Positions 1-8,095 of a stretch of DNA of 64,000 bases are shown piece after piece (position 1 is the stretch's first letter; each line of letters opens with the position of its first letter). Made by a program: the position numbers and the translations under genes. Origin of the DNA: Palsa-504 sp963800415 (GTDB taxonomy: Bacteria > Actinomycetota > Actinomycetes > Streptosporangiales > Streptosporangiaceae); assembly GCA_963800415.1 (NCBI GenBank), contig CAWDBS010000033.1, positions 1 through 64,000 of the forward strand, written 5' to 3'. The notes under the pieces were generated by a model. It was not told the origin of the DNA, ran no database searches, and saw nothing but the letters and a program-made list of their open reading frames with translations.

Positions 1-14
1 TGAGGGCGGGAGCG

Positions 15-1661
15 TTGTCGTCAGCATCCCCGGCGCGCGGCGAGCTGCATTTCGCCACCCTGTGGGAGGCCATCGCCGACGAGATCCCCTCCGCCCCGGC
101 CCTCACTCACGGGGCCCGGACGGTCGTGTGGGGGAATTCGAGCAGCGAGCTGCCCGCCTGGCCGGCGCGCTCCGGGCGCACGGCCTGGGCCCGGGCAGCA
201 CCGTCGCCTGCTACCTCTACAACTGCCCCGAGTATTTCGAGACCTTCCTCGCCGCCCTCAAGATCCGCGCGGTGCCGGCCAACGTGAACTACCGCTACGG
301 CGGCGCCGAGCTGCGGGCGCTGCTGGAGAACTGCGACGCCGAGGCGCTCTTGTTCGACTCGGCGCTGCGCGAGCGGGTGGCGTCGGTCCGCCACGAGATC
401 CCCTGGGTTCGCCTGCTGGCGGAGGTCGGCGAGGCTGCTGCCGCCGCTCCCGTGCCGGGCGCCTGCCGCTACGAGGAGCTGATCGCCTCGTGCGAACCGG
501 CGCCCCGGGTCAGCCGCAGCGAGCAGGATGTCTTCTTGTCGTACACGGGCGGAACCACAGGCCTGCCTAAGGGCGTCCGCTATACGATCGGCCGTGGCGT
601 GACGAACTCCCTGAGGTTGCGTGAACTGTTCCTCGAAACCAGCACCGAGCTCGGGATCGTGGAGTACGCGGCCGAGCAGGCACGCAACGGCCATCGCCTG
701 GTCGCCATCCCGGCGTCGCCGCTCATGCACAGCACTGGCTTCACCTTCGCCTCGCTCCCCACGCTGACTTCGGGAGGGCAGGTGGCCACGCTCCAGGGCA
801 GGTCATTCGACGCTGGCGAGCTCCTCACCACGATCGGCGCTGTCCGGGCTCAGATCGTGGCCATCGTCGGCGACGCCTTCGCGCTCCCGCTGCTGCGGGC
901 CCTCGACGCCCGCGCGCCGACCGGCCGCTACGAGAACCTCGTCGCTGCGGGCCATCTGCTCGGCCGGCGCCGCCTGGAGCGCCCGGATCAAGCAGCGCCT
1001 GCTCGAGCACGTGCCGCAGGCTGCCCTGATCGACTTTTGCGGGTCCACCGAAGGGGTCACCTACGGCTACCGGCGGGTCCGGCGGGGAGACCCGGCCTTG
1101 TTTGCCAACTTCGAGGCGGCCCGCGGTCTGCGGGTGATCGGCCAGGACCGGAGGGAGCTGCCCCGCGGGGAGGTCGGCTTGCTGGCCAGCCCGACACCCG
1201 CATCGAGCTACCACAAGGACCCGCAGCGAAGCGCCACCACCTTCTTCACCAGTGACGGCGAGCAGCTCGCCGTGCCCGGCGACTTCGGCCGCATCGAGGC
1301 CGACGGCAGCGTGACGCTGATCGGCCGGGGTACGAGCGTGATCAACACGGGCGGCGAGAAGGTCCATCCGGCGGAGGTGGAGGAGGTGATCAAGGAGCTG
1401 GCCGGTGTCGAGGAGTGCCTGGTGGCGGGCGTCCCTGATGAGCGCTTCGGCCAGCTGGTCGCCGCCATGGTCGTGGCCAGGGCGGACCGGCAGCTGGACA
1501 CCTCCGACGTGATCGCCGCGGCTAGGCGGTCCCTGGCCGGCTACAAGGTCCCCCGGCTGATCGTCTTCGTCGATAGCGTGCCCAGGATGCCCAACGGGAA
1601 GATCGACTACGCGGCGGCTGCAGCGATCCTGAGCAGGAGGGGTAATGGCAGGGACACTTGA
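15..1661 (+). pseudogene. Fatty-acyl-CoA synthetase (FadD-type), two frameshifts
   Basis: ATP-dependent acyl-CoA ligase of the ANL superfamily; it would activate a carboxylic acid through acyl-AMP to acyl-CoA for the beta-oxidation genes beside it. The frame changes twice. Frame 3 covers the N-terminus to about 135, frame 2 runs to about 950 and carries the P-loop YTGGTTGLPKGV, then frame 3 resumes with GAAWSARIKQR, CGSTEGVTYGY, the hinge region GGEKVHPAEVE and the C-terminal lysine motif PNGKIDY. The first shift sits in a run of five G. Joined, the product is about 548 residues, normal for FadD. Its 3' end overlaps the next SDR start by 17 bases, so the two look co-transcribed. This is either a decaying gene or a good gene with two indel errors. 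Confidence 0.85.
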
Positions 1662-2403
1662 CGGCAAGCGGGCCATCGTCACCGGCGGCGGCCAGGGGGT
1701 CGGCCGCGGCATCGCGCTCGCCCTCGCCGCCGAGGGCGCCGCCGTGGCGCTGGTCGGCCGCACCGAGGCCAAGCTGCGCGCGGTGGCGGCGGAGATCTCC
1801 AAACCCGGCGGCACCGCCCTGCCCGTCGTCGCGGACGTAACCCGGGCCGCCGGCATCCAGCGCTGCGTGGCGCACACGGTCAGCGAGCTGGGCGGCCTCG
1901 ACATCCTGGTGAACAACGCGCAGATCCCCGCGCTCGGCTCACTCCTCGAGGTGACCGACGAGGCCTTCGGCGCCTGCTGGGAATCCGGGCCGCTGGCCGT
2001 GTTCCGGCTGATGAAGGAATGCCATCCGCACCTGCGCGGCGGCGGCGTCATCATCAATCTCGGCAGCTCCACCACCGTGAACCCGCAGCCCGCCGGCCGC
2101 GGGGTCTACGGCGCGGCCAAGGCGGCGACCCAGACCCTGAGCCGGGTCGCCGCGACGGAGTGGGGGCCGGACGGCATCCGGGTCATCACGGTCCTGCCGG
2201 CCGCGACCAGCCCGGCCGCCCGGGCCTGGCGGCAGGCTAACCCCGCGGAGTACGAGCGCAGCATGTCGAGCATCCCGCTGCGCCGGCTCGGCGATCCCGA
2301 GGAGGAGATCGGCCCGGTGGTGGCGTTCCTGTGCGGGCCCGCGGCCAGCTACATCACCGGCACCACGATCGCCGTCGACGGCGGCCAGGCCTACCTGCGC
2401 TGA
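1645..2403 (+). CDS. SDR family oxidoreductase
   Basis: Classical short-chain dehydrogenase/reductase, 252 residues, expected to oxidise or reduce a hydroxyacyl or alcohol substrate with NAD(P). It shows the Rossmann motif TGGGQGVGRG near residue 14, LVNNAQ in place of NNAG near 90, the catalytic YGAAK near 155, and the C-terminal ITGTTIAVDGG. The ATG at 1645 follows AGGAGGGGTA and overlaps the 3' end of the acyl-CoA synthetase, which suggests translational coupling. The LGSSTT segment supplies the catalytic serine. The substrate cannot be told from sequence. Its position points to the same acyl-CoA pathway, possibly the 3-hydroxyacyl-CoA step. Confidence 0.88.
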   Translation: MAGTLDGKRAIVTGGGQGVGRGIALALAAEGAAVALVGRTEAKLRAVAAEISKPGGTALPVVADVTRAAGIQRCVAHTVSELGGLDILVNNAQIPALGSLLEVTDEAFGACWESGPLAVFRLMKECHPHLRGGGVIINLGSSTTVNPQPAGRGVYGAAKAATQTLSRVAATEWGPDGIRVITVLPAATSPAARAWRQANPAEYERSMSSIPLRRLGDPEEEIGPVVAFLCGPAASYITGTTIAVDGGQAYLR

Positions 2404-2502
2404 ACCGGATGACTGTTCCGACTACGCGGAACGCCGGAACTCATCGCCCCGGAACGTCCGGCACACAGGACGCCATCGTGCATCACCGGCCCCGGCCTGG
2501 CC

Positions 2503-3258
2503 TCAGGCCATGGTGAGGCCGCCGCTGACCAACAGCGTCTGCCCGGTGATGTAGGCGGCCTCGTCGCAGGCGAGGAAGGCGACGGCAGGCGCGATGTCGG
2601 CGGGCTGGCCGACCCGGCGCAGCGGGATGGCGCGGGACAGCCCGTCCCGCAGCTTCTGGCTGTAGGCGGCCACCTGGTCGAGCAGCGCGGTGTCGGTCGG
2701 ACCGGGGCAGACGCTGTTCACCGTGATGCCGTGCCGGGCCACCTCCCGGGCCAGCGCCTTACCGAAGGCGATGACGCCGCCTTTGGTGGCGGAGTACACC
2801 ACTTCGCCAGAGGAGCCGACCCGGCAGGCGTCCGAGGCGACGTGGATGATCCGCCCGCTGCCCCGCTCGATCATCGCGTCCAGCACGGCGCGGGTGACGG
2901 TGATGGTGCCGCGCAGGTTGACCGCGATGATCTTGTCCCAGGTCTGTTCGGCCGAGTCCACGAACGGCTCGATCACGTCGATGCCCGCGTTGTTGACCAG
3001 GATGTCCGGCGGTCCCAGCTCAGCGCGCACCCGGCTGACCGCGGCCCATACCGCCGGGCTGTCCGCGATGTCCACGCCCACGCCGATGGCCCGCGCGCCG
3101 TGCCGCTCGGCCAGGCCCGCCGCGGTCTTAGCGGCCGCTGTACCGTCCAGGTCGCAGACCGCGACCGCCGCACCCTCGGCGGCCAGGGCCTCCGCGATCG
3201 CCGCGCCGATGCCCCGGCCCGCCCCGGTGACCATCGCTGTCTTCCCCTGCAGTCTCAT
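2503..3258 (-). CDS. SDR family oxidoreductase (FabG-like)
   Basis: Short-chain dehydrogenase of 251 residues with the cofactor motif TGAGRGIGAA, the structural NNAG (in LVNNAGID), the active-site tyrosine-lysine YSATKGG and the C-terminal YITGQTLLVSGG. The family uses NAD(P) to interconvert hydroxyl and keto groups; in this setting a 3-hydroxyacyl-CoA dehydrogenase role is likely but inferred. It is transcribed leftwards and converges on the preceding SDR. The GntR regulator gene lies upstream on the same strand, but the 97-base gap holds its own AT-rich promoter with a perfect GTATAA/TTATAC palindrome, so it probably has a separate, repressible promoter. Confidence 0.88.
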   Translation of the reverse strand: MRLQGKTAMVTGAGRGIGAAIAEALAAEGAAVAVCDLDGTAAAKTAAGLAERHGARAIGVGVDIADSPAVWAAVSRVRAELGPPDILVNNAGIDVIEPFVDSAEQTWDKIIAVNLRGTITVTRAVLDAMIERGSGRIIHVASDACRVGSSGEVVYSATKGGVIAFGKALAREVARHGITVNSVCPGPTDTALLDQVAAYSQKLRDGLSRAIPLRRVGQPADIAPAVAFLACDEAAYITGQTLLVSGGLTMA

Positions 3259-3292
3259 GCGCCCTCCGCAGAACCGCCTCGCTCACCAATAT

Positions 3293-3308
3293 GTATAACT
3301 TATTATAC
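3293..3308. promoter_or_regulatory. AT-rich palindromic operator before the SDR gene
   Basis: GTATAA, four bases, then TTATAC form a perfect 6-base inverted repeat inside a short AT-rich island; a second arm pair TATTAT/ATAATA overlaps it at 3301-3316. The site lies 35 bases upstream of the leftward SDR start at 3258, where a promoter or repressor site is expected. The FadR-type GntR gene next door is the natural candidate binder. No binding data exist here. Confidence 0.5.
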
Positions 3309-3355
3309 TCATAATATGATGTGCGGGCTAGCGCGGGCGGGCCGGCCGAGCCGGG

Positions 3356-4189
3356 TCAGCCGAGGAGATCGAGCACCGTGGTCATCGACTTGTTCATCAG
3401 CAGGTAGTCCTGGGCCTCCTGCAGGTGCAGCCGCCAGATCGCCTCGGCCTCGGCGGCCTGCCGCCCCGCCACCAGCTCGACCAGCCGGACGTGCGCGCGG
3501 AACCCGCGCTTGTTCGCCCGCACGTTGTCCGGGCTGCCCGCGTCCAGGTCCACGTGCGACCAGTTGGCCAGCTCGATGATGTGCCGGACCATGCCGTTGA
3601 GCACGGACAGCGTCTCGTTGCCGGCCAACTCCACCACGAGCGCGTGAAACTCCATGTGGGCGAGGATGAACGTCTGCGGGTCATCCATCAGCTGTTCCGC
3701 CTGGGCCACGGCCTCCTTCAGGCGCACCAGGTCCTGTTCGGTCCGTCGCTGGGCGAGCAGCGCCGCGCAGGGCGCCTCGATGCAAGTCCGGGCGTCGTAG
3801 ACGTCCTGGAGGGTGGTGGAGCGGTACTCCAGCACCAGGCCCGCGTAACTGGCCGCCACGTTCCCGTCCGGCACCTGCACCCGGGCGCCGCCGCGGGCGC
3901 CCCGCCGGATGCTGATCAGCGATTCCGACTCCAGCACCCGGAAGGCTTCGCGCAGCGTGGGCCGGGACACCGCGAACTCGGCCATCAGGGCCGCCTCGGA
4001 CGGCAGCGCGTCACCCTCGGCCAGCTCGCCGCGCACGATCTTGCGCCGCAGTTCCGCGGCGACCAGCTCAGCGGTCTTCGGCACCCGGATCCGCTGGCCG
4101 AAAGGGCGGCCGTTGGCCGAACGGGCCAGCCGGGCCGGCGGGGTCGGCCGGTCCGGCGCGATGTGATCGGCAGGCAGCGGCACGCTCAT
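3356..4189 (-). CDS. GntR family transcriptional regulator, FadR/FCD type
   Basis: Repressor of 277 residues with an N-terminal winged helix (PSEAALMAEFAVSRPTLREA, roughly residues 60-80) and a C-terminal all-helical FCD ligand-binding domain. The FCD metal/ligand residues lie around EFHALVVELAGN and near FRAHVRLVEL. FadR-type proteins bind acyl-CoAs or organic acids and release DNA. The ATG at 4189 has GAAGGG seven bases upstream; a TTG at 4204 is possible but weaker. The divergent upstream gap holds a perfect 11-base inverted repeat (4246-4287), a probable autoregulatory operator. A close paralogue follows at 4359, giving a rare tandem pair of regulators on one catabolic island. Confidence 0.9.
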   Translation of the reverse strand: MSVPLPADHIAPDRPTPPARLARSANGRPFGQRIRVPKTAELVAAELRRKIVRGELAEGDALPSEAALMAEFAVSRPTLREAFRVLESESLISIRRGARGGARVQVPDGNVAASYAGLVLEYRSTTLQDVYDARTCIEAPCAALLAQRRTEQDLVRLKEAVAQAEQLMDDPQTFILAHMEFHALVVELAGNETLSVLNGMVRHIIELANWSHVDLDAGSPDNVRANKRGFRAHVRLVELVAGRQAAEAEAIWRLHLQEAQDYLLMNKSMTTVLDLLG

Positions 4190-4245
4190 GTTCACGCCCT
4201 TCAACGCTGCGGGTCGCTCGCGGCGGATACCTCGGGAACCTCAAC

Positions 4246-4287
4246 GCATAATTAGTAATATCTATAAGAGTAATACACTAATTATGC
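4246..4287. promoter_or_regulatory. Perfect 11-base inverted repeat, probable GntR operator
   Basis: GCATAATTAGT at 4246-4256 and ACTAATTATGC at 4277-4287 are exact reverse complements separated by 20 bases. The stretch is strikingly AT-rich for this genome. It lies 57-98 bases upstream of the first GntR gene and 71 bases beyond the stop of the second. Placement and symmetry fit an operator for one of the two regulators, probably with two dimers or a looped complex. Binding is inferred. Confidence 0.6.
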
Positions 4288-4358
4288 ACCGCCGACCACG
4301 GGGCTCGGGTGGCCGCCTCGGGCTTGCCGCTCGTGCCCGACCTCGCTGGCTGCCCGCA

Positions 4359-5186
4359 TCAGGAGAGCAGTTCCACCACCGTGGCCGTGGTGCGGTCGCC
4401 CAGCACTACCTTGGCCGACTCGGCCAGGTGCTTGCGCCAGAGTTCCTCCGCCTCGTCGCCGCTGCGCTTGCGGATGAGCTCGACGAGCCGGGTGTGCGCG
4501 CGGATCGCGATCTTGGCGAGTTCCTGCTCGTGCTGCCAGTCATGGCTCTCGGCGTAGGAACGATCGCCCTCCCGGATGATGTTCGTCAGCATGCCGACCA
4601 GGATCTGGAGGGTCTCGCTGCCCGACATTTCCACGATCAGCCGGTGGAACTCGGCGTCGGCGGCGATGGAGGCGCCGGGATCGTCGATCGCCTCGCGGTG
4701 CCGGTCCAGCACCTCCTGCAACCGGGCGAGATCGGCCGACGTGCGCCGCTTGGCGGCCATCCGGGCCGCGGCGGGCTCCAGGACCGCGCGGACCTCGTAG
4801 ACGTCGGAAAGCAGCGCGCCCCGGTACTGCAGCAGAAGGCCGATATGCCGGGCGGCCACGCTGATGTCAGGCACCTGTACCCGCGCGCCGCCCCGCACGC
4901 CCCGCCGCACGGTGATGGCTCCCTCGGCCTCCAGGATGCGGAACGCCTCCCGGAGCGTGGGCCGGGAGACGCCGAACTGCTCCATCAGCACGCTCTCCGA
5001 GGGGAGCTGATCGCCTTCCTTGAGCTCGCCGAGCACGATCTGACGGCGCAGCTGCGCCGCCACCATCTCCCCGGCCTTCGGCACCCGGACTGTCGAGTTT
5101 CCCGTCACCGCGTTCAAGCTGTCCCCTCGGGCCTGCGCCGGCCTGGTTCCCATCGGCAAGGAAGCCTGACTGGATTCCTCATCCAA
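4359..5186 (-). CDS. GntR family transcriptional regulator, FadR/FCD type
   Basis: Second FadR-type repressor, 275 residues, clearly paralogous to the neighbour: same winged helix (LPSESVLMEQFGVSRPTLRE), the same RRGVRGGARVQVPD linker and an FCD domain with EFHRLIVEMSGSETLQIL. The two share the layout of every recognisable block, so they probably arose by duplication and may respond to related CoA esters. The start at 5186 is the first ATG of the frame; a later ATG at residue 12 is also possible because the N-terminus is not conserved. It lies head-to-tail with the first GntR and is separated from the MaoC-like gene by 228 GC-rich bases without a recognisable gene. Confidence 0.88.
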   Translation of the reverse strand: MDEESSQASLPMGTRPAQARGDSLNAVTGNSTVRVPKAGEMVAAQLRRQIVLGELKEGDQLPSESVLMEQFGVSRPTLREAFRILEAEGAITVRRGVRGGARVQVPDISVAARHIGLLLQYRGALLSDVYEVRAVLEPAAARMAAKRRTSADLARLQEVLDRHREAIDDPGASIAADAEFHRLIVEMSGSETLQILVGMLTNIIREGDRSYAESHDWQHEQELAKIAIRAHTRLVELIRKRSGDEAEELWRKHLAESAKVVLGDRTTATVVELLS

Positions 5187-5403
5187 TAAGCATACGAGGT
5201 TGACTCCTCTACCGCTTCACCGCGGGGATTCCTGTTGATGACGCGGCGTGGTGCGGCCGGGCCGCCGGTAGCCCAGCGCCGCGGGCAGCGGGCCAGCAGC
5301 GGGAGGAGAAGTAGCGCCGCGGCGGCGGCGGCGGGGGTCCCAGCGACCTGCGCAGCAAGGTCAGCCACCGGCTGGTTCCGGAACGTCTCATGCGTCTAGA
5401 ATC

Positions 5404-5420
5404 AGCTAAATGATTTAGCT
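5404..5420. promoter_or_regulatory. AT-rich palindrome at the end of the MaoC gene
   Basis: AGCTAAA, TGA, TTTAGCT form a perfect 7-base inverted repeat overlapping the stop codon of the MaoC-like gene and about 220 bases upstream of the second GntR start. It resembles the other AT-rich palindromes near these regulators, so it could be an operator for the GntR gene. A role in transcription termination is less likely because the stem is AT-rich and lacks a T tail. Confidence 0.4.
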
Positions 5421-5921
5421 TGTCAAGTCTGGTGCCTGGTAACCGCGGCCGCGGATCAGCCGGACTGGCGTGTAGATCAGCAGATCCTCACCGCGGGAGT
5501 TGCGGACGCTGTTCTGAGTGGTCACCACGCCGCGCTTGCCGGTGCTCGCCGCCCGTGCCCCGATCACCTCGACCACCACGTGAATGGTATCCCCGACATA
5601 GGCGGGCCGCTTGATCGTCAGGTCCATGGACATGAACGCCAGCCCGGTCCGGTTGATCACGTTGGTCTGGATGACCAGCCCCTCGCCGAGGCAGTAGACC
5701 AGGGCGCCGGGAACCAGCCGTCCGGTGTACCCGCCCGCGGCCGCATGCGAGGCGTCCAGGAACAGCGCCTCGTTGAAACCGCTCCAGGTGACGAACGTGA
5801 TCAGGTCGGTCTCGGTGATGGTCCGGGCCGCGGTGCGGAATACGCTGCCGACGGCCATCTCCTCCCACGTCTGCCCCTGGACCAGCAGCGGCGGGTAGGT
5901 CTGATCGGGGTGTGTGGTCAT
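5415..5921 (-). CDS. MaoC-like hotdog dehydratase
   Basis: Hotdog-fold protein of 168 residues of the MaoC dehydratase-like family (R-specific enoyl-CoA hydratase relatives). It aligns with the family from TWEEMAVGSVFRTAARTIT through DLITFVTWSGFNEALFLD to the C-terminal NSRGEDLLIYTPVRLI. The usual catalytic D-x(4)-H (as in D-x-N-P-x-H) is altered here to FLDASHA, which still offers Asp and His. The ATG at 5921 overlaps the stop of the upstream enoyl-CoA hydratase in an ATGA, so the two genes are translationally coupled. Likely role: hydration of an enoyl-CoA intermediate. Longer upstream reading in this frame is only a shadow of the hydratase gene. Confidence 0.85.
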   Translation of the reverse strand: MTTHPDQTYPPLLVQGQTWEEMAVGSVFRTAARTITETDLITFVTWSGFNEALFLDASHAAAGGYTGRLVPGALVYCLGEGLVIQTNVINRTGLAFMSMDLTIKRPAYVGDTIHVVVEVIGARAASTGKRGVVTTQNSVRNSRGEDLLIYTPVRLIRGRGYQAPDLTS

Positions 5922-6730
5922 CGTGATCCCTCTTCCACCGCGCGGAAATCCGGCGGCCGTTTCTCCTTCAGGGCCGCGAGTCCCTCGCGGGCCTCGGGCA
6001 GGCCGAAGCCGAAGAACTCGTAGCCGAGCGACGCGTCGAACAGCGGGCCCGCCTGGCGGTACCAGTTGTTCAGCGCGTACTTGGTCCAGCGCACCGCGGT
6101 GGCGGGCAGGCCGGCCAGATCCCGGGCGATCGCCACCGCCCGTTCGGCCACCTCGTCGTCGTCCACGCACAGCGAGACCAGGCCGATCCGCTCCGCCTCC
6201 TCCCCGGTCAACGGGACGCAGGAGAGCAGGTAGTACTTGGCCTTGGCCATGCCGCACAGCAGCGGCCAGCAGATCGCCGCGTGATCCCCGGCCGCGACCC
6301 CCAGCCGGGTGTGGCCGTCCACGATCCTGGCGGACCGCCCGGCCACCGAGATGTCCGCCAGCAGCGCGACCACCAGGCCGGCCCCGACGGCCGGACCGCA
6401 GATGGCCGAGACCACCGGCTTGGAGCAGTTGATCACCCCGTAAACGAGGTCGCGCGCTTCGCGCAGGACCCGGGCGCGGACGCTGACGTCCCGGGTCATG
6501 TCCTCGATCATGTCGAAGGAGCCCCCGGCCGAGAAGGCCTGGCCCGCGCCCCGGACGACGACCGACCTGACGTCGTCGTCGCGGTCCACCGCGGCCCAGA
6601 CGTCGGCGAGGTCCCGGTGCATCTGCGCGCCCACCGCGTTCAGTCGCGGCGCGTCCAGCACGATCTGCAGCACCCCCGAGCTCAGCGTCTGGCAGCGCAG
6701 GCTCGGGAAATCCGCGTAACGGTCGGTCAT
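5918..6730 (-). CDS. Enoyl-CoA hydratase/isomerase (crotonase) family protein
   Basis: Crotonase-fold protein, about 270 residues from the ATG at 6730. It contains the oxyanion-hole segment GQAFSAGGSFDMI, the second oxyanion loop SAICGPAVGAGLVVALLAD, and the region TRLGVAAGDHAAICWP, where classical hydratases carry a catalytic Glu. Here that position reads GDH, so isomerase, hydrolase or modified hydratase activity is possible. An upstream in-frame ATG at 6772 would add 14 poorly conserved residues. It is first in a two-gene leftward operon with the MaoC-like gene. It shares a divergent AT-rich promoter with the acyl-CoA dehydrogenase pair, so dehydrogenation and hydration are likely induced together. 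Confidence 0.85.
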   Translation of the reverse strand: MTDRYADFPSLRCQTLSSGVLQIVLDAPRLNAVGAQMHRDLADVWAAVDRDDDVRSVVVRGAGQAFSAGGSFDMIEDMTRDVSVRARVLREARDLVYGVINCSKPVVSAICGPAVGAGLVVALLADISVAGRSARIVDGHTRLGVAAGDHAAICWPLLCGMAKAKYYLLSCVPLTGEEAERIGLVSLCVDDDEVAERAVAIARDLAGLPATAVRWTKYALNNWYRQAGPLFDASLGYEFFGFGLPEAREGLAALKEKRPPDFRAVEEGSR

Positions 6731-6787
6731 CGGGTCACGCACCTTCCCGGTGGCCGTGCGAGGGTCCCGCACGCACCACGACAGATA

Positions 6788-6803
6788 GTATAACTAGTTG
6801 TAT
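6788..6803. promoter_or_regulatory. Divergent promoter/operator between hydratase and dehydrogenase operons
   Basis: GTATAACTAGTTGTAT is a near-palindrome around the perfect 8-base core AACTAGTT (6792-6799), set in an AT-rich patch between two divergent operons. The GTATAAC arm matches the sites at 3293 and 30685. One bound repressor here could control both directions. This is an inference from position and symmetry. Confidence 0.5.
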
Positions 6804-6863
6804 GATTTTACTGTAATGGATTTTGGTGCAGCGGACTTTGGTGTAGTGGCGGCGGGAGGCGGG

Positions 6864-7985
6864 ATGGACTTTCTCTTCACCGACGAGCAGCTCGAACTGC
6901 GGGCCACCGTGCGGGGCTTCCTGGCCAGCAGGTCGGCCGAGGAGAGCGTGCGGCGGCTGATGGCCACCCCGGCCGGTTACGACCCCGCGGTCTGGCGGCA
7001 GATGAGCGACCAGCTCGGGCTGGTTGGCCTGGCCGTGCCCGAGGAGTACGGGGGAGCCGGGTTCGGCTACGTGGAGCTCGGCATCGTCTTGGAGGAGATG
7101 GGCCGGGCGCTGCTGTGCGCGCCCTACCTGTCCAGCGTGGCACTGGCCACCGAGGCCCTGCTGCGCTGTACGGACGAGGCGGCCCGGAAAGATCTGCTGC
7201 CCGGTCTGGCCGCCGGCCAGACCATCGGCACGCTGGCCCTGCTCGAGCGGCCCGGCCGCTGGGACGAGGCGGGCGTGCAGATGCGGGCCAGCCGCAGCGC
7301 CGGGGGCTGGGTGCTGGACGGCACGAAACGCCACGTCCCGGACGGCCACATTGCCGATCTCATCATGGCCAGCGCGCGCACGCCAGCCGGCGTTGCGCTA
7401 TTCGCGGTGGACGGCGCTGCGCCCGGGCTGACCCGGACCCCGGTGCCGACCCTGGACCAGACCCGCAAGCAGGCGAATCTGGAGTTCGCAGGCACGCCGG
7501 CGCGGCTGATCGGCGATGAGGCAGACGGCTGGCCGGTGCTCCGCCGCGTCCTGGCCACCGCCGCCATCCTGCTGGCCGCCGAGCAAGTGGGCGGGGCGTC
7601 CCGGGCCGTGGAGATGGCCGTCGAGTACGCCGGGATGCGGGTCCAGTTCGGGCGGCCGATCGGCTCGTTCCAGGCCATCAAGCACATCTGCGCGGACATG
7701 CTGACCGAGGCGGAGGCGGCCCGCTCGGCGGCCTACTACGGGCTGTGGGCGCTGGCCGGGGACGGCGAGGATGTGCCGCTGGCGGCCAGCCTGGCCAGGG
7801 TGTACTGCTCGGCGGCCTACTCGAAGATCGCAGGCGACGTCCTCCAGGTGCACGGCGGCATCGGCTTCACCTGGGAGCACGCCGCCCACCTGTACTTCAA
7901 GCGGGCCAAGGCCTGCGAGGCGATGTTCGGCACCCCCGCGTACCACCGGGACCTGCTCGCCGCGCATCTCGGACTGGGAGCATGA
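6864..7985 (+). CDS. Acyl-CoA dehydrogenase (first of a tandem pair)
   Basis: FAD-dependent acyl-CoA dehydrogenase, 373 residues from MDFLFTDEQLELR, the usual family start; an upstream in-frame ATG at 6798 lies inside the promoter region and is unlikely. Motifs: the N-terminal helical domain with LGLVGLAVPEEYGG, and the C-terminal RVQFGRPIGSFQAIKH and VHGGIGFTWEHAAHLYFKR. It introduces the alpha,beta double bond of an acyl-CoA. The next dehydrogenase starts within its stop region (ATGA at 7982, or GTG 8096). Such unequal pairs in actinobacterial steroid catabolism form alpha2beta2 enzymes in which one subunit carries most FAD contacts; that arrangement is plausible here. Confidence 0.9.
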   Translation: MDFLFTDEQLELRATVRGFLASRSAEESVRRLMATPAGYDPAVWRQMSDQLGLVGLAVPEEYGGAGFGYVELGIVLEEMGRALLCAPYLSSVALATEALLRCTDEAARKDLLPGLAAGQTIGTLALLERPGRWDEAGVQMRASRSAGGWVLDGTKRHVPDGHIADLIMASARTPAGVALFAVDGAAPGLTRTPVPTLDQTRKQANLEFAGTPARLIGDEADGWPVLRRVLATAAILLAAEQVGGASRAVEMAVEYAGMRVQFGRPIGSFQAIKHICADMLTEAEAARSAAYYGLWALAGDGEDVPLAASLARVYCSAAYSKIAGDVLQVHGGIGFTWEHAAHLYFKRAKACEAMFGTPAYHRDLLAAHLGLGA

Positions 7986-8095
7986 GGATGGACATCGAGC
8001 CGAAGGGGCGCGGCCCTGCCTGGACTGAGGAGCGGGGAACGAGCGACGAGGGAAGACAGGGCACAAAAGCGCCCCGGAGGCGAGCGGAGAACACC

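Noticed and set aside
825..2075. Long minus-strand frame of 416 codons opposite fadD and the SDR
   Set aside because: Shadow frame of GC-rich coding DNA; the plus strand has clear enzyme motifs and the minus frame is Arg/Pro/Gly rich without any domain.
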